From the NCBI GenBank assembly GCA_044869805.1, contig JBIOXV010000068.1, forward strand, positions 32,511 to 96,510: a stretch of 64,000 nucleotides of DNA. Reading direction: 5' to 3'. Under the pieces are notes generated by a model. It had not been told where the DNA came from, searched no databases, and was given only the letters and a program-made list of their open reading frames with translations. Position numbers and translations under genes: made by a program. Every line of letters begins with the position of its first letter. The stretch's first letter is position 1. Shown here one piece after another: positions 12,037 to 20,108 of this stretch. The DNA is from CAWDVR01 sp044869805 (GTDB taxonomy: Bacteria; Acidobacteriota; Thermoanaerobaculia; Multivoradales; SZUA-115).

Positions 12037-13080
12037 CGGCGAGGGGGCCGTAGGGGCGGGGATCGGAACGGCCTTCGGCGCGTGCTCCATGAGCTTGCCG
12101 AGCCAGGCCAGGCGCGGGGAGTTCTCCAGCACGATCTTGATCACCATGGTCAGGGGCACGGCCAGCAGCGCCCCGACGATCCCCCACACGAAGCCCCAGA
12201 AGAGCAGCGAGAGGAGCACGGTCAGAGGGGAGAGGCCGAGCTGGTGGCCCATGAGCTGGGGCTCGACCAGGTTGCCGATGATGAAGTGGGCCACCAGGAA
12301 CGCCGCCGCCGCGCCGACCGCTCCCCAGGGCCCGATCTGCACCAGGGCCAGCAGCACCGGCGGTATCGCCGAGATGAAGGCCCCGAGGTTGGGGATGTAG
12401 TTGAGCAGGCCGGCCGTCACTCCCCAGAAGAGCGGCAGGTCCACCCCCTGAATCCACAGCCAGACGCCGACGAAGAGCCCGGTGGCGGCGCTCACCACGG
12501 TCTTCAAGAGGAGGTAGTGCTGGATCTCGCGGTAGGCCCGCTTCAGGCGGGCGTGCACCGTCTCGCTGTCCACCGCCGCACCGAGCTTCCTGGGGAAGCC
12601 GAGCGCCTCGACCAGGATGAAGACCGTGATCAGCAGCACCAACACGCCCTCGGAGAGCAGGCTGGCGAGGCCTCCCACCAGCCCCGACAGAAGACCGAAG
12701 AGCCGGTCGACGTTGAACAGCTTGTCGACCTCCAGCCCCTCCTGCCGCGCCCGGTCGATCCACGGCCGCGCCAGCTCTTCGAGCCGTGCCTGGTAGCTCG
12801 GGGCGAGCTCCGTGATGCGGTCTACCGAGGTGGCCACGAAGGCACCGAAGCCGAACACCAGGAGCGCCAGGCCGAGGAGGATCAGCGGGATCGCGAGCCA
12901 GCCCGGCACCCCTCGGCGGCGCAGCCAGGCGAGGACCGGCAGCGCCGGCACGGCGAGGAAGAAGCCGAGCAGCACCGGCACGAACACCGTGGCCGCCGCC
13001 TTCAGGCCGGCGACCAGGACGACCAGCGCCGCCGCCGCGACCACCGGGCGGGGCGCGGACAGCGCCTCGGGCTCGGACAT
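12034..13080 (-). CDS. AI-2E family transporter (PerM/UPF0118-like permease)
   Basis: 348 aa polytopic inner-membrane protein with about 7-8 hydrophobic helices: two pairs at residues 12-75, a central soluble segment (90-150, LARPWIDRARQEGLEVDKLF), and a C-terminal bundle. Family signatures include GLLNYIPNLGAFISAIPPVL near residue 240 and HFIIGNLVEPQLMGHQLGLSPL near 270, both strongly conserved in the AI-2E/PerM superfamily. Members export small molecules or act as Na+/H+ antiporters; the substrate cannot be told. The stop codon lies within a palindromic repeat. Start ATG at 13080. Confidence 0.85.
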   Translation of the reverse strand: MSEPEALSAPRPVVAAAALVVLVAGLKAAATVFVPVLLGFFLAVPALPVLAWLRRRGVPGWLAIPLILLGLALLVFGFGAFVATSVDRITELAPSYQARLEELARPWIDRARQEGLEVDKLFNVDRLFGLLSGLVGGLASLLSEGVLVLLITVFILVEALGFPRKLGAAVDSETVHARLKRAYREIQHYLLLKTVVSAATGLFVGVWLWIQGVDLPLFWGVTAGLLNYIPNLGAFISAIPPVLLALVQIGPWGAVGAAAAFLVAHFIIGNLVEPQLMGHQLGLSPLTVLLSLLFWGFVWGIVGALLAVPLTMVIKIVLENSPRLAWLGKLMEHAPKAVPIPAPTAPSP

Positions 13081-13108
13081 TGGCGAAGATGATAGCGCGA
13101 GCGGCGGC

Positions 13109-13177
13109 TCATTCCCCGCGCAGCACGATCGCCGGATCCACGCGGCCGGCGCGGCGCAGAAGGAGATGGACGATGGA
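13109..13177 (-). pseudogene. Possible C-terminal relic of a MacB/FtsX-like permease
   Basis: The last ~23 codons before a stop at 13109 read HLLLRRAGRVDPAIVLRGE. This matches the typical end of MacB-type permeases (RRAxxVDPxxxLRxE); the intact permease at 55578-57992 ends RRAAKVNPVETLKSE. There is no upstream permease sequence, because the kelch gene begins its own C-terminus 3 bp away. It may be a fossil left by replacement of a permease gene. It is short, so chance resemblance is possible. Confidence 0.4.
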
Positions 13178-13179
13178 CA

Positions 13180-15933
13180 TCATGGAGAGGAGGGGCGCGG
13201 CGGAGCGGTCGGTCGCCGCCGCAGGCGGGCGATCGCCGCACCCAGCAGGGCGAATGCCAGGAGAAGGGCGGCGAAGGGAGACAGGGTCGGGACGGGGAGG
13301 GTGCCTCCAACCGGCGGGCAGGTAGCATCGGAGAGGCCAGGGAACGCGGGGTCGTCGGTCGTCCGGACGTGGTCGTTGAAGCCGTCGCCGTCGGTGTCCA
13401 CGAAGAGCTTGGCGCGGTTGCAGACCGCTCCGCTGGGCACCTCGCCAGTGAGGCGGCACGACAGCGTGATCGTCACCCGGCCGGCTGCCGGGATCGAGCC
13501 GTTCCACACGACGGTGCGGCCTTCGACCCGCAGATCGCCGCTCGAGGCAGCGGGGAGAATCAGCTCGAGGCCGGCCGGCAGCATGTCGACGAGCTCACTG
13601 CCCTGGTTGTCGAGCTGGTCGAAGGGCCCGGCATTGAGCAGCTCGATCTCGAAGGTCACCGCGCTCTCGGCCGGCGAGAAAGCCACCACCCGCTTGCAGG
13701 CGAAGAAGCCCGGCCCCGGCCGCAAGATCGTCGCCGCGGCGGAGGCGCTGTTGTTGCCGGCGACGGCGTCGGCCGCGTTGGGCGGCTGGACCACGGACGC
13801 GGTGTTGAGGATCGACCCGCAGGAATCGGCCCGCGTGCGAGCCCGCAGGTGGTAGAGCACGGCGGCTCCCGAGGGCAGGCTCACGGCCTCGGCGATGTCG
13901 CCAACGCCCGCCGGCGAGCAGGAGGCCCCGGCCGTCGGCGAGCAGGTCCAGCTCGCGTCCTCGAGCCCCGGCGGCAGCTCGTCGCGCACCAGGGCGTCGG
14001 CCACGGCATCCGGTCCGCTGTTGCGCACCGCGATCTCGAAGGCGATCTCCTCCCCGGCGTAGACCTCGGAGCCGTCTGCCAGGAGAGTCTTGGTGATCGC
14101 GAGGTCGGCCTCGAGGTCGGGTGGCGCGATCACCGCGTCGACGTCGCTCGCCCGATTGTTGGCCGACCCTGGATCGCAGGCGCCGACCACCGGCAGCGGG
14201 CCGCAGGCGCCGCCGGGAGCGAGCACTCGGGCGGTGTTCGACACCGGTGTGCAGGGCGAATGAGGGCAGCCGACTCCGGCGGTGACCCGCGCCTGCGCGG
14301 TGTACACGGCCTCGCCCTGGAAGCCCAGGTTCACCAGGTCGTGGATTCGCCCCGCGCCGCTCTCCTGGCAGGTAGCGCCGGGCGACGGTACACAAGTCCA
14401 GACGACGTCCGCGAGGCCCGGCCCGAAGGGATCGCGAACGCTCGCCCCGGTGACCGGGCAGGGACCGAGGTTGGAGACCGTGATGACGTAGTGGGTGACG
14501 CCTCCGAGCTCGACTTCGGCGACTCCGTCGCTCTTGGTGATTGCCAGGTCGGCGATGGCGATCAGGCGGGTGCTCGTGCTCGCCTGGTTGTTGGCCGGGC
14601 TCGCATCCTCGACCCCGGCCGGCGGCACGATCACGGCCGAGTTGACGAGGAGCCGCCCGCCCGAGGGCATGGCGAGGCCTTCCCGCACGATCCCGTGAAC
14701 CGTGTAGGTCACGCGGCCGCCCGGTGGAAGGGTCACGAGATCGTGAAGGAATGGGCCATTCCCGGCTCGACAGCTCGCGCCCGGCGTGGGGCTGCAGCTC
14801 CACCGGACCTCCCGTAGCTCCTGCGGAAACACGGCCTCGACCACCGCGCCCGTCACGGTGGCCGGGCCCTGGTGGGTCGCCGTGATCCGGTAGCGGGCTT
14901 GCGCTCCAGGACAGAGCGGACCTGGATCGCCTTCGATCTCGACCGCCAGGTCGACCGGCACTGGTAGGGGCGGAGACGCGGGGGTGTAACTCTCGTTCTC
15001 GGCCAGCGCCCGGCAGTGGCAGTCCGTGGAACCTCCGAGCACGTGGGCACGCGCGCCGAGCAGCACCACCCCCGCCTGGTCGCGGGCCGTGGGCATGGGA
15101 GCACGCTCCGACCAGCGGTTGGCCTGCGGGTCATACTCCCAGGTGGCGCGCTGCGCGCCGACCCCTGGGATGAAGCCTGCGAACGCGTAGACCCTGCCGT
15201 TCAGGGCCACCGCGCCGGAGAGCTGCTGTGCCACCGGCAGAGGTGCTGCCGAGGTCCACGAGTCGCTCGCCGGTTCGTAGACCTCGACCGTGTCAGTCTG
15301 CGAAGCGCCACAGCAGTCCGGCGAGCCGCCCAGGGCGTAGATCCTTCCGCCCAGGGCCACGGCCGCCAGGAAGACGCGTGCCGTCGGCATGGCGGCTCCG
15401 CTCGCCCACCGATCCGCCGCCGGGTCGTAAATCTCCAGCGCGGCGCTCGGCCCGCTTCCCCCCAGCGCGTAGACCTTGCCGCCGAGCGCCACCGCGGCCA
15501 GCCCGAAGCGAGGAGTGGGCATCGGCGCCCTCGGGCACCAGGCGTCAGCCTGCGGGTCGTATTCCTGGACCAGGCTGCCGCCGACGTAGCCTCCGAAGGT
15601 GTAGATGCGCCCGTTGCCCGGCGCCGCGGCAGCGGCGCCGAACAGGATCGCCGGAATCGGCCGCGGCGAAGTCGTCCAGAGGTCCGTGCGCGGGTCATAG
15701 ACCTCGACGAGAGTCTCTTCCAGAGTGGAGGGGTGCAGCACGGGATCGAAACACGGAGAGCCGCAGCCTCCGAAGGTGAACACCTTGTCGCCCTCGACCG
15801 CGACGGCGAGCAGGCGTCTGGGCATGGGCAACGGCCCGCGCACTTGCCAGGAGTCGCCTTGGCCGGCGGCCGCTGAGGAGAGAGCGGCGAGGATGAGCCA
15901 GGCGAGTGCGATGCGAGCCGGCTGGCGAGACAT
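13180..15933 (-). CDS. Large secreted kelch-repeat / DUF11-repeat protein with C-terminal sorting tail
   Basis: 917 aa. Residues 1-24 are a Sec signal peptide (LAWLILAALSSAAAGQ). Residues about 30-310 contain six kelch repeats (VYALGGSG, VEVYDPRTDLWTT, MPTARVFLAAVALGGRIYAL), forming a predicted beta-propeller. Residues about 330-880 hold four DUF11-type beta-sandwich repeats (DLAITKSDGVAEVELGGVTH, ITVSNLGPCPVTGASVRD, with ASPANNQAST endings). The tail VPTLSPFAALLLAFALLGAA plus an Arg-rich end (residues ~885-917) matches IPTL/PEP-CTERM sorting signals: motif, membrane helix, basic anchor. This suggests export, transient anchoring and cell-surface or extracellular placement. Many paired cysteines occur in the DUF11 part. 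Its partner and ligand are unknown. Confidence 0.85.
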   Translation of the reverse strand: MSRQPARIALAWLILAALSSAAAGQGDSWQVRGPLPMPRRLLAVAVEGDKVFTFGGCGSPCFDPVLHPSTLEETLVEVYDPRTDLWTTSPRPIPAILFGAAAAAPGNGRIYTFGGYVGGSLVQEYDPQADAWCPRAPMPTPRFGLAAVALGGKVYALGGSGPSAALEIYDPAADRWASGAAMPTARVFLAAVALGGRIYALGGSPDCCGASQTDTVEVYEPASDSWTSAAPLPVAQQLSGAVALNGRVYAFAGFIPGVGAQRATWEYDPQANRWSERAPMPTARDQAGVVLLGARAHVLGGSTDCHCRALAENESYTPASPPLPVPVDLAVEIEGDPGPLCPGAQARYRITATHQGPATVTGAVVEAVFPQELREVRWSCSPTPGASCRAGNGPFLHDLVTLPPGGRVTYTVHGIVREGLAMPSGGRLLVNSAVIVPPAGVEDASPANNQASTSTRLIAIADLAITKSDGVAEVELGGVTHYVITVSNLGPCPVTGASVRDPFGPGLADVVWTCVPSPGATCQESGAGRIHDLVNLGFQGEAVYTAQARVTAGVGCPHSPCTPVSNTARVLAPGGACGPLPVVGACDPGSANNRASDVDAVIAPPDLEADLAITKTLLADGSEVYAGEEIAFEIAVRNSGPDAVADALVRDELPPGLEDASWTCSPTAGASCSPAGVGDIAEAVSLPSGAAVLYHLRARTRADSCGSILNTASVVQPPNAADAVAGNNSASAAATILRPGPGFFACKRVVAFSPAESAVTFEIELLNAGPFDQLDNQGSELVDMLPAGLELILPAASSGDLRVEGRTVVWNGSIPAAGRVTITLSCRLTGEVPSGAVCNRAKLFVDTDGDGFNDHVRTTDDPAFPGLSDATCPPVGGTLPVPTLSPFAALLLAFALLGAAIARLRRRPTAPPRPSSP

Positions 15934-15965
15934 CGAGGTCTTTCGCCTATTTTCGGCATTCTTTA

Positions 15966-15994
15966 TTGCCGGTATTCTACCATCGGACTATTAT
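15966..15994 (+). promoter_or_regulatory. Promoter for the envelope cluster at 16091-19283
   Basis: TTGCCG (15966-15971) and TATTAT (15989-15994) are spaced by 17 bp in an unusually AT-rich intergenic stretch. Transcription would start near 16001, ruling out ATG codons inside the box as starts for the gene and favouring the GTG at 16091. Confidence 0.55.
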
Positions 15995-16090
15995 GGCTCC
16001 GTCATCCTCGGAGCTGACTCGACTCGCGTCGACGCCGGCAAGCAGCACGCAATCTCACCGCGCCTACGCGCCGACCGCCTGCGACCGCCC

Positions 16091-17926
16091 GTGGAGATCT
16101 CCCCGACTCCCAGACCCCGCTGTCCGCCGCGCTCGGGCAGGGCGATCCGCTCGCTCTGCTGGCTGGTGCTCGCGTCGCACCTGCCGGCGCCCGCAGCCGC
16201 GGCAGACCCGCCGTGGGCGGTCGAAAACCCGGCGGGAGCCGAGGCCCGATTCGGTGTCGGCCTCGGCTTCTACGCCGCAAAGCAGGAGGGCTTGGAGATC
16301 TCCTCACAGCGCACCACCACCGAGCTCTTCTCTCCGATCGGCGGGCAAGGCGCCGTCACGACCCCGGGGGATCCCGAGCTGCTCAATCGCAAGTTCGACC
16401 CGGAGTGGAAGCTCGAGGGGCCCGTGGCGCAGGTCCCCATCGCGCTGCGAACCCTCGGTCCCGGCGGTGCGCGGCCGCTCTACTCCGCGGTGGTCCTCGA
16501 GCTCACCCAGGCTCACGTCGCTCTCGACATCCACGACCGCTCGGCTCCCGACCTCGTGAGCGCTTTCTCGGGCGATGGGGCCATGGCCGGGATCTGGCTC
16601 GAGCTGGCGATACCCTTGTGCCGCCTCTGCCCGTGGTTCGCGGGCGGCGGCTACCGCTACCGCACGCTGCCCGAGACGGCCGCGGCCCGCTCGCCGCCGT
16701 TCGCCGCGCCCGGCTTCACCGTCGTCGGCGACTCGGCGACCCTCTCCGGCAGCACACACGAGGCCTTCCTGCGATGGGGCTTTGCGCCGGGGGGCTCGCG
16801 CTTCGCGACCTACGCCGGCCTGCTCTACCGCTCGCAGCGGGTCACGGCCGACGACGAGCTGCGGCTACTGAGCGACCAGACCCGCCTGGTGACCCGCCTC
16901 GTGACCCGCACGCGCTTCGAGAGCGACGGCGCCCTGGCCATGGCGGGCGTGGAAGCGCACCTCGGCGGCCGGGTCTTCGGGCGAGTGGAGGCGAGCTACG
17001 GTGAGGACGACGCCAGCGCGCTGGTGAAGGTGGTGTACCTGGGGAGGAGCGGGCGCGGCAGGGCCGAAGGCACGGCCGGGGAGGGACCGGGAGGCGAAGC
17101 GCCGGAGCGAAAGGATCCAGTGGCCGAGCGCGCTCGAGTGGCCGAGATCGCTGCCGACATCGCACCCAAGCTACCCGAGCGCCAGGTGGACTTCTGGAAC
17201 GGCTGGGAGAAGCTCTTTCCTCCCCGCGGAATCTGGTCGAATCCTCGCCGAACTGAAGTAGAAGCACTCCTCCTCACCAGCGAAGCCGACCTTCTGAACG
17301 ACCTGCGTGGTCCGGAGCTCGCCGCGCTGCGGGACTACGTGCGCGCCGAATTCCGTCAGGCCCGCGCCGCGCTGGATCCAGCACCTGGATCAATGTCTGC
17401 GCCTGGCCAGCCCGACCCGCGGCTTGTGAGTCTGGGCGGGCTTGATACTCGGCGCCTCGTGCACGCGGCAGTCCGCTCAGCCTTCGAGCCCACGGTAGCT
17501 CTCGCTTCGGCGCCCTTGGCCGAACCGGCTGATCTGGTTGACGACGAGGCACGTGTCTTGATCCTTCTCAGGCTGACGCGCCTCTACCGCTCGTTGATCT
17601 CGCTGGCCGAGAGCAACGACCTCGTCATCCAGCTCTGTATCCGCAGCAGGCCGGTGCGGCGTGCCGAGTTCGTCATGTACCCGGAGAGCTACCCGTCACG
17701 GAAGCACACCGTGAATACCGACGGCCAGATGGTGAACGTCTACCGGGGTCTCTACCTCTACCGGGTCAGCCGTCATGGCCACAAGACGGTCGAAAGCCGG
17801 CTCGACCTGGTGGGCGACTCGCGGCCCCTCGTGGTCTGCGAGCTGGTCGAGGCTTCGAGCCCGGAGCCCGCCCTGTCCTGCGACCGCCACGAGGCGCAGA
17901 CCGAGGAGTGCAACGACCATGGCTGA
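16091..17926 (+). CDS. Putative outer-membrane beta-barrel protein with a C-terminal soluble domain
   Basis: 611 aa if started at GTG 16091; the start is uncertain because no clear RBS is visible, but a signal peptide (IRSLCWLVLASHLPAPAAAA) follows and ends near residue 37. Residues about 50-320 are rich in alternating hydrophobic/aromatic strands (ARFGVGLGFYAAKQ, AGIWLELAIPL, WFAGGGYRYRTL, AFLRWGFAPGGSRFATYAGL, GRVFGRVEASYGE), the look of an outer-membrane barrel. After a charged linker (GRSGRGRAEGTAGEGPGGE) comes a mixed domain (about 350-611) with LVIQLCIRSRPVRRAEFVMY and VNVYRGLYLYRVSR. I do not recognise the family. The next gene overlaps by 8 bp, so it is probably functionally linked to it. 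Confidence 0.6.
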   Translation: MEISPTPRPRCPPRSGRAIRSLCWLVLASHLPAPAAAADPPWAVENPAGAEARFGVGLGFYAAKQEGLEISSQRTTTELFSPIGGQGAVTTPGDPELLNRKFDPEWKLEGPVAQVPIALRTLGPGGARPLYSAVVLELTQAHVALDIHDRSAPDLVSAFSGDGAMAGIWLELAIPLCRLCPWFAGGGYRYRTLPETAAARSPPFAAPGFTVVGDSATLSGSTHEAFLRWGFAPGGSRFATYAGLLYRSQRVTADDELRLLSDQTRLVTRLVTRTRFESDGALAMAGVEAHLGGRVFGRVEASYGEDDASALVKVVYLGRSGRGRAEGTAGEGPGGEAPERKDPVAERARVAEIAADIAPKLPERQVDFWNGWEKLFPPRGIWSNPRRTEVEALLLTSEADLLNDLRGPELAALRDYVRAEFRQARAALDPAPGSMSAPGQPDPRLVSLGGLDTRRLVHAAVRSAFEPTVALASAPLAEPADLVDDEARVLILLRLTRLYRSLISLAESNDLVIQLCIRSRPVRRAEFVMYPESYPSRKHTVNTDGQMVNVYRGLYLYRVSRHGHKTVESRLDLVGDSRPLVVCELVEASSPEPALSCDRHEAQTEECNDHG

Positions 17927-18638
17927 TGCCAAGCCGAACCGGCTCTCGACAAACACCTCGCGACGCTTCGTCCGCCTCGCCTGGACCCTGGGGATCGGTG
18001 TACCGCTGGGATTGGCGCCCCTCCTCGGCACCGACCTGATCCCAGGGTTCGAGCCCCTCCTCACCGTGCTCTCCCAGGACCTGCGAGCGCAGGTCGTCCC
18101 CTACTCCATCCTCCTGGTGTCCCTCATCGCGCTCGGCCTCGAGTTCTATGTGCGGGAGCGGATCACGAGGCGCGTCCTGCGCTGGGTGTTTCCCCTGGGC
18201 CTGCTGGCGCTGGTGATCGCCGTGGGCGCCCTGCTCGGGCTCCAGACCCGCCACATCCGGCTGGTGCCCATCGAGGGCGGGACGAGCAGCCGCGCGTTCG
18301 TGGTCAGCTCGCCACGCCTGTCGACCTGCGGCTGCGGCACCCTCGGCGACATCGCCTGCCTGCAGAGCCTTTCCTTCGACCCGGCGGCGATCGAGTCCTG
18401 CTGGAGCGGCCCCGATCTCGAAGGCATCCGACTCCGGCTGATGGGCACTTACCTGCTGGTGATCGGAGGCTTCCTGGTGCTGGTGGGTGTCCTGGTGCTC
18501 CAGCCCCAAAGCCGCTCGCCGAGGGGCGGCGGCCCTGCTCGGAAGCGCGGCCAACGGCGCGCGCCACAGAGCTCCACTGCCGCCCCCGAGCCTGCCGCGC
18601 CGGACGATGCGAAGGCTCAGCCGAGGACTCTGATCTAG
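17919..18638 (+). CDS. Hypothetical multi-pass membrane protein with Cys-rich loop
   Basis: 239 aa starting at ATG 17919 inside the end of the preceding gene. Four hydrophobic segments are visible: about 20-40 (LAWTLGIGVPLGLAPLL), 60-80 (YSILLVSLIALGLEFYV), 88-110 (WVFPLGLLALVIAVGALLGL) and 170-195 (LLVIGGFLVLVGVLVLQ). Between the third and fourth lies a loop with closely spaced cysteines (STCGCGTLGDIACLQS), possibly disulfide-bonded outside the cytoplasm. The C-terminus is basic then Ala/Pro-rich. No family recognised. Overlap with the barrel gene suggests a joint envelope function. Confidence 0.6.
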   Translation: MADAKPNRLSTNTSRRFVRLAWTLGIGVPLGLAPLLGTDLIPGFEPLLTVLSQDLRAQVVPYSILLVSLIALGLEFYVRERITRRVLRWVFPLGLLALVIAVGALLGLQTRHIRLVPIEGGTSSRAFVVSSPRLSTCGCGTLGDIACLQSLSFDPAAIESCWSGPDLEGIRLRLMGTYLLVIGGFLVLVGVLVLQPQSRSPRGGGPARKRGQRRAPQSSTAAPEPAAPDDAKAQPRTLI

Positions 18639-18683
18639 ACTCTCGGTCAGACCTCCCGCATCTCCGGTCGCAAGGAGTCGCAC

Positions 18684-19283
18684 ATGACGCCCAGGCTTTC
18701 GTCGCTGCGTTCGCCGTGTCTGCTGGTGACCTTCGCACTGGCGCCGTGGGCGCCGGCGATCGCCGTGGCCCAGGGCGAGGTCCAGAAGCCGAAGGAGGAA
18801 TGGCAGAAGCCGAAGGACGTCTGGCAGCAGCCCAAGGAGATCCAGCAGCCCAAGGGGCCGTGGCTCTCTCCCAAGGACCTGCAGAAGATCGAGGAGCCCT
18901 GCCGCACCCGCATTGCCGTGGCCGCGGACGCGCTCTTCGCCTTCGACCGCGCCGACCTCACTCCCGAGGCCGAGCAGGCGCTCCTCTCGCTGCGCGACGA
19001 GCTCGCCGCGCGGCCGGGAGCCAGGCTCTCGATCGAGGGCCACACCGACGCGGTGGGCGACGCGGCCTACAACCAGCGCCTCTCCGAACGCCGGGCCCGC
19101 GCGGTGCGCGACCTCCTCGCCCGCCAGGGCTTGACCGCCGCCTCGACGCCGATCGTCGGCCACGGCGAGTCGAGCCCGGTGGCTCCCAACACCCGCCCCG
19201 ACGGCAGCGATGACCCCGACGGCCGCGCCAGGAACCGCCGCGTCGAGCTGGTGTTCGCGACCTGCGAGAAGGCGGGAGGGTGA
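18684..19283 (+). CDS. OmpA-family peptidoglycan-binding protein
   Basis: 199 aa. Signal peptide in residues 1-30 (LVTFALAPWAPAIAVAQG). Residues 32-68 are a degenerate heptad-like repeat built on QKPKEEW / QKPKDVW / QQPKEI / QQPKGPW, a likely extended periplasmic spacer. Residues about 75-195 are an OmpA C-terminal domain: LFAFDRADLTPEAEQALLSL, LSIEGHTDAVGDAAYNQRLS, ERRARAVRDLL and GRARNRRVELVF. The aspartate and arginine in HTD and NRRVEL normally bind diaminopimelate of peptidoglycan. With the two upstream genes it makes a plausible envelope-spanning assembly. Its last 102 bp are duplicated at 19989-20090. Confidence 0.88.
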   Translation: MTPRLSSLRSPCLLVTFALAPWAPAIAVAQGEVQKPKEEWQKPKDVWQQPKEIQQPKGPWLSPKDLQKIEEPCRTRIAVAADALFAFDRADLTPEAEQALLSLRDELAARPGARLSIEGHTDAVGDAAYNQRLSERRARAVRDLLARQGLTAASTPIVGHGESSPVAPNTRPDGSDDPDGRARNRRVELVFATCEKAGG

Positions 19284-19307
19284 CGAGCGTACGCGTCGCG
19301 AGGGCGG

Positions 19308-19673
19308 TCAGAGGATGGGCAGCGTCCGGACGCGGATCAGGCTCTCGGTGACGCTTACGAATGCCCCGGCTTCCAAAGCCGGCCCACACTGGCTGAGCGT
19401 TCTCTGGAGGTGGAGCAGGACAGACTCCGGCCGCATGTTGCGCAGGCGGAACAGGACAACGCTCGGCAATCGCTCGCCGCTGGCGGCTGCGAGCTCGGCG
19501 AAATCCAGATCGTGGGTGATTAGCACCCGGTTCTCGGCCCGCGCCTTCTCCAGGATCAGCGGATCGGGTAGACGGTCCAGGTTCTCGTCGTGAAGGTGGA
19601 TGCAGGGAAAGCCCAGCGAGGAGAGTACGGGCGCCAGGTCGCGGGAGATCCCCATGTCGAGCAGTAACTGCAC
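19308..19673 (-). CDS. DUF5615 PIN-like toxin
   Basis: About 121 aa from the GTG at 19673 (VQLLLDMGISRDLAPVLSSL); an ATG at 19718 would add 15 residues and overlap the partner gene. The sequence has the DUF5615 pattern: an early Asp in LLLDMGIS, then ILEKARAENRVLITHDLDFA with the conserved HDLDF, and VVLFRLRNM. DUF5615 proteins are compact PIN-like nucleases and usually pair with DUF433 antitoxins, exactly as here, where the partner ends 11 bp upstream. The expected activity is RNA cleavage upon loss of the antitoxin. The pair sits between two copies of the ompA 3' end. Confidence 0.85.
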   Translation of the reverse strand: MQLLLDMGISRDLAPVLSSLGFPCIHLHDENLDRLPDPLILEKARAENRVLITHDLDFAELAAASGERLPSVVLFRLRNMRPESVLLHLQRTLSQCGPALEAGAFVSVTESLIRVRTLPIL

Positions 19674-19684
19674 AGGTGCGTCGC

Positions 19685-19906
19685 CTAGGTCGGGATCAGG
19701 TTCTCCTCGGCGAGCCATGCGGCGTACTGGAGCGCTTGATGGACGTCCTCCGGCTCGAGGTAGGGGTAGGCCCGGATGATCTCCGGCGTGGTCATGCCAT
19801 TGGCCACCAGGTTGAGCACCAGCGACACGGTGACCCGCATCCCGCGGATGCAGGCCTTGCCACCCATGACATTGGGGTCGAAGGTGATGCGTTCGAAGCC
19901 GAGCAT
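19685..19906 (-). CDS. DUF433 antitoxin
   Basis: 73 aa from the ATG at 19906, preceded by CACCGGAGAACC. The sequence MLGFERITFDPNVMGGKACI then RGMRVTVSLVLNLVANGMTT, followed by PEIIRAYPYLEPEDVHQALQ, is a textbook DUF433 winged-helix protein (GKxCIRGxRV motif). It probably binds its own promoter and neutralises the DUF5615 toxin encoded next in the same transcript. Confidence 0.9.
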   Translation of the reverse strand: MLGFERITFDPNVMGGKACIRGMRVTVSLVLNLVANGMTTPEIIRAYPYLEPEDVHQALQYAAWLAEENLIPT

Positions 19907-19988
19907 CTTGGTTCTCCGGTGCCCTACAGGGCCCACGCCTAGGGCGCGATCGGACACAGTATAGCTACGCCGCCCTCTGGCCACGCGC

Positions 19989-20090
19989 ACTCCCCACGTC
20001 CGGCCCGACGGCAGCGACGACCCCGAGGGCCGCGCCAAGAACCGCCGCGTCGAGCTGGTGTTTGCGACCTACGAGAAAGCGGGAGGGTGA
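19989..20090 (+). pseudogene. Duplicated 3' end of ompA
   Basis: These 102 bp match 19182-19283, the end of the OmpA-family gene. Over the last 84 bp I count six differences, and the frame and stop are preserved (RPDGSDDPEGRAKNRRVELV instead of RPDGSDDPDGRARNRRVELV). No OmpA sequence precedes it. The copy lies on the far side of the DUF5615/DUF433 pair, so the pair is bracketed by direct repeats. Confidence 0.85.
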
Positions 20091-20108
20091 GGCGGCGGCC
20101 TTCCAGCG

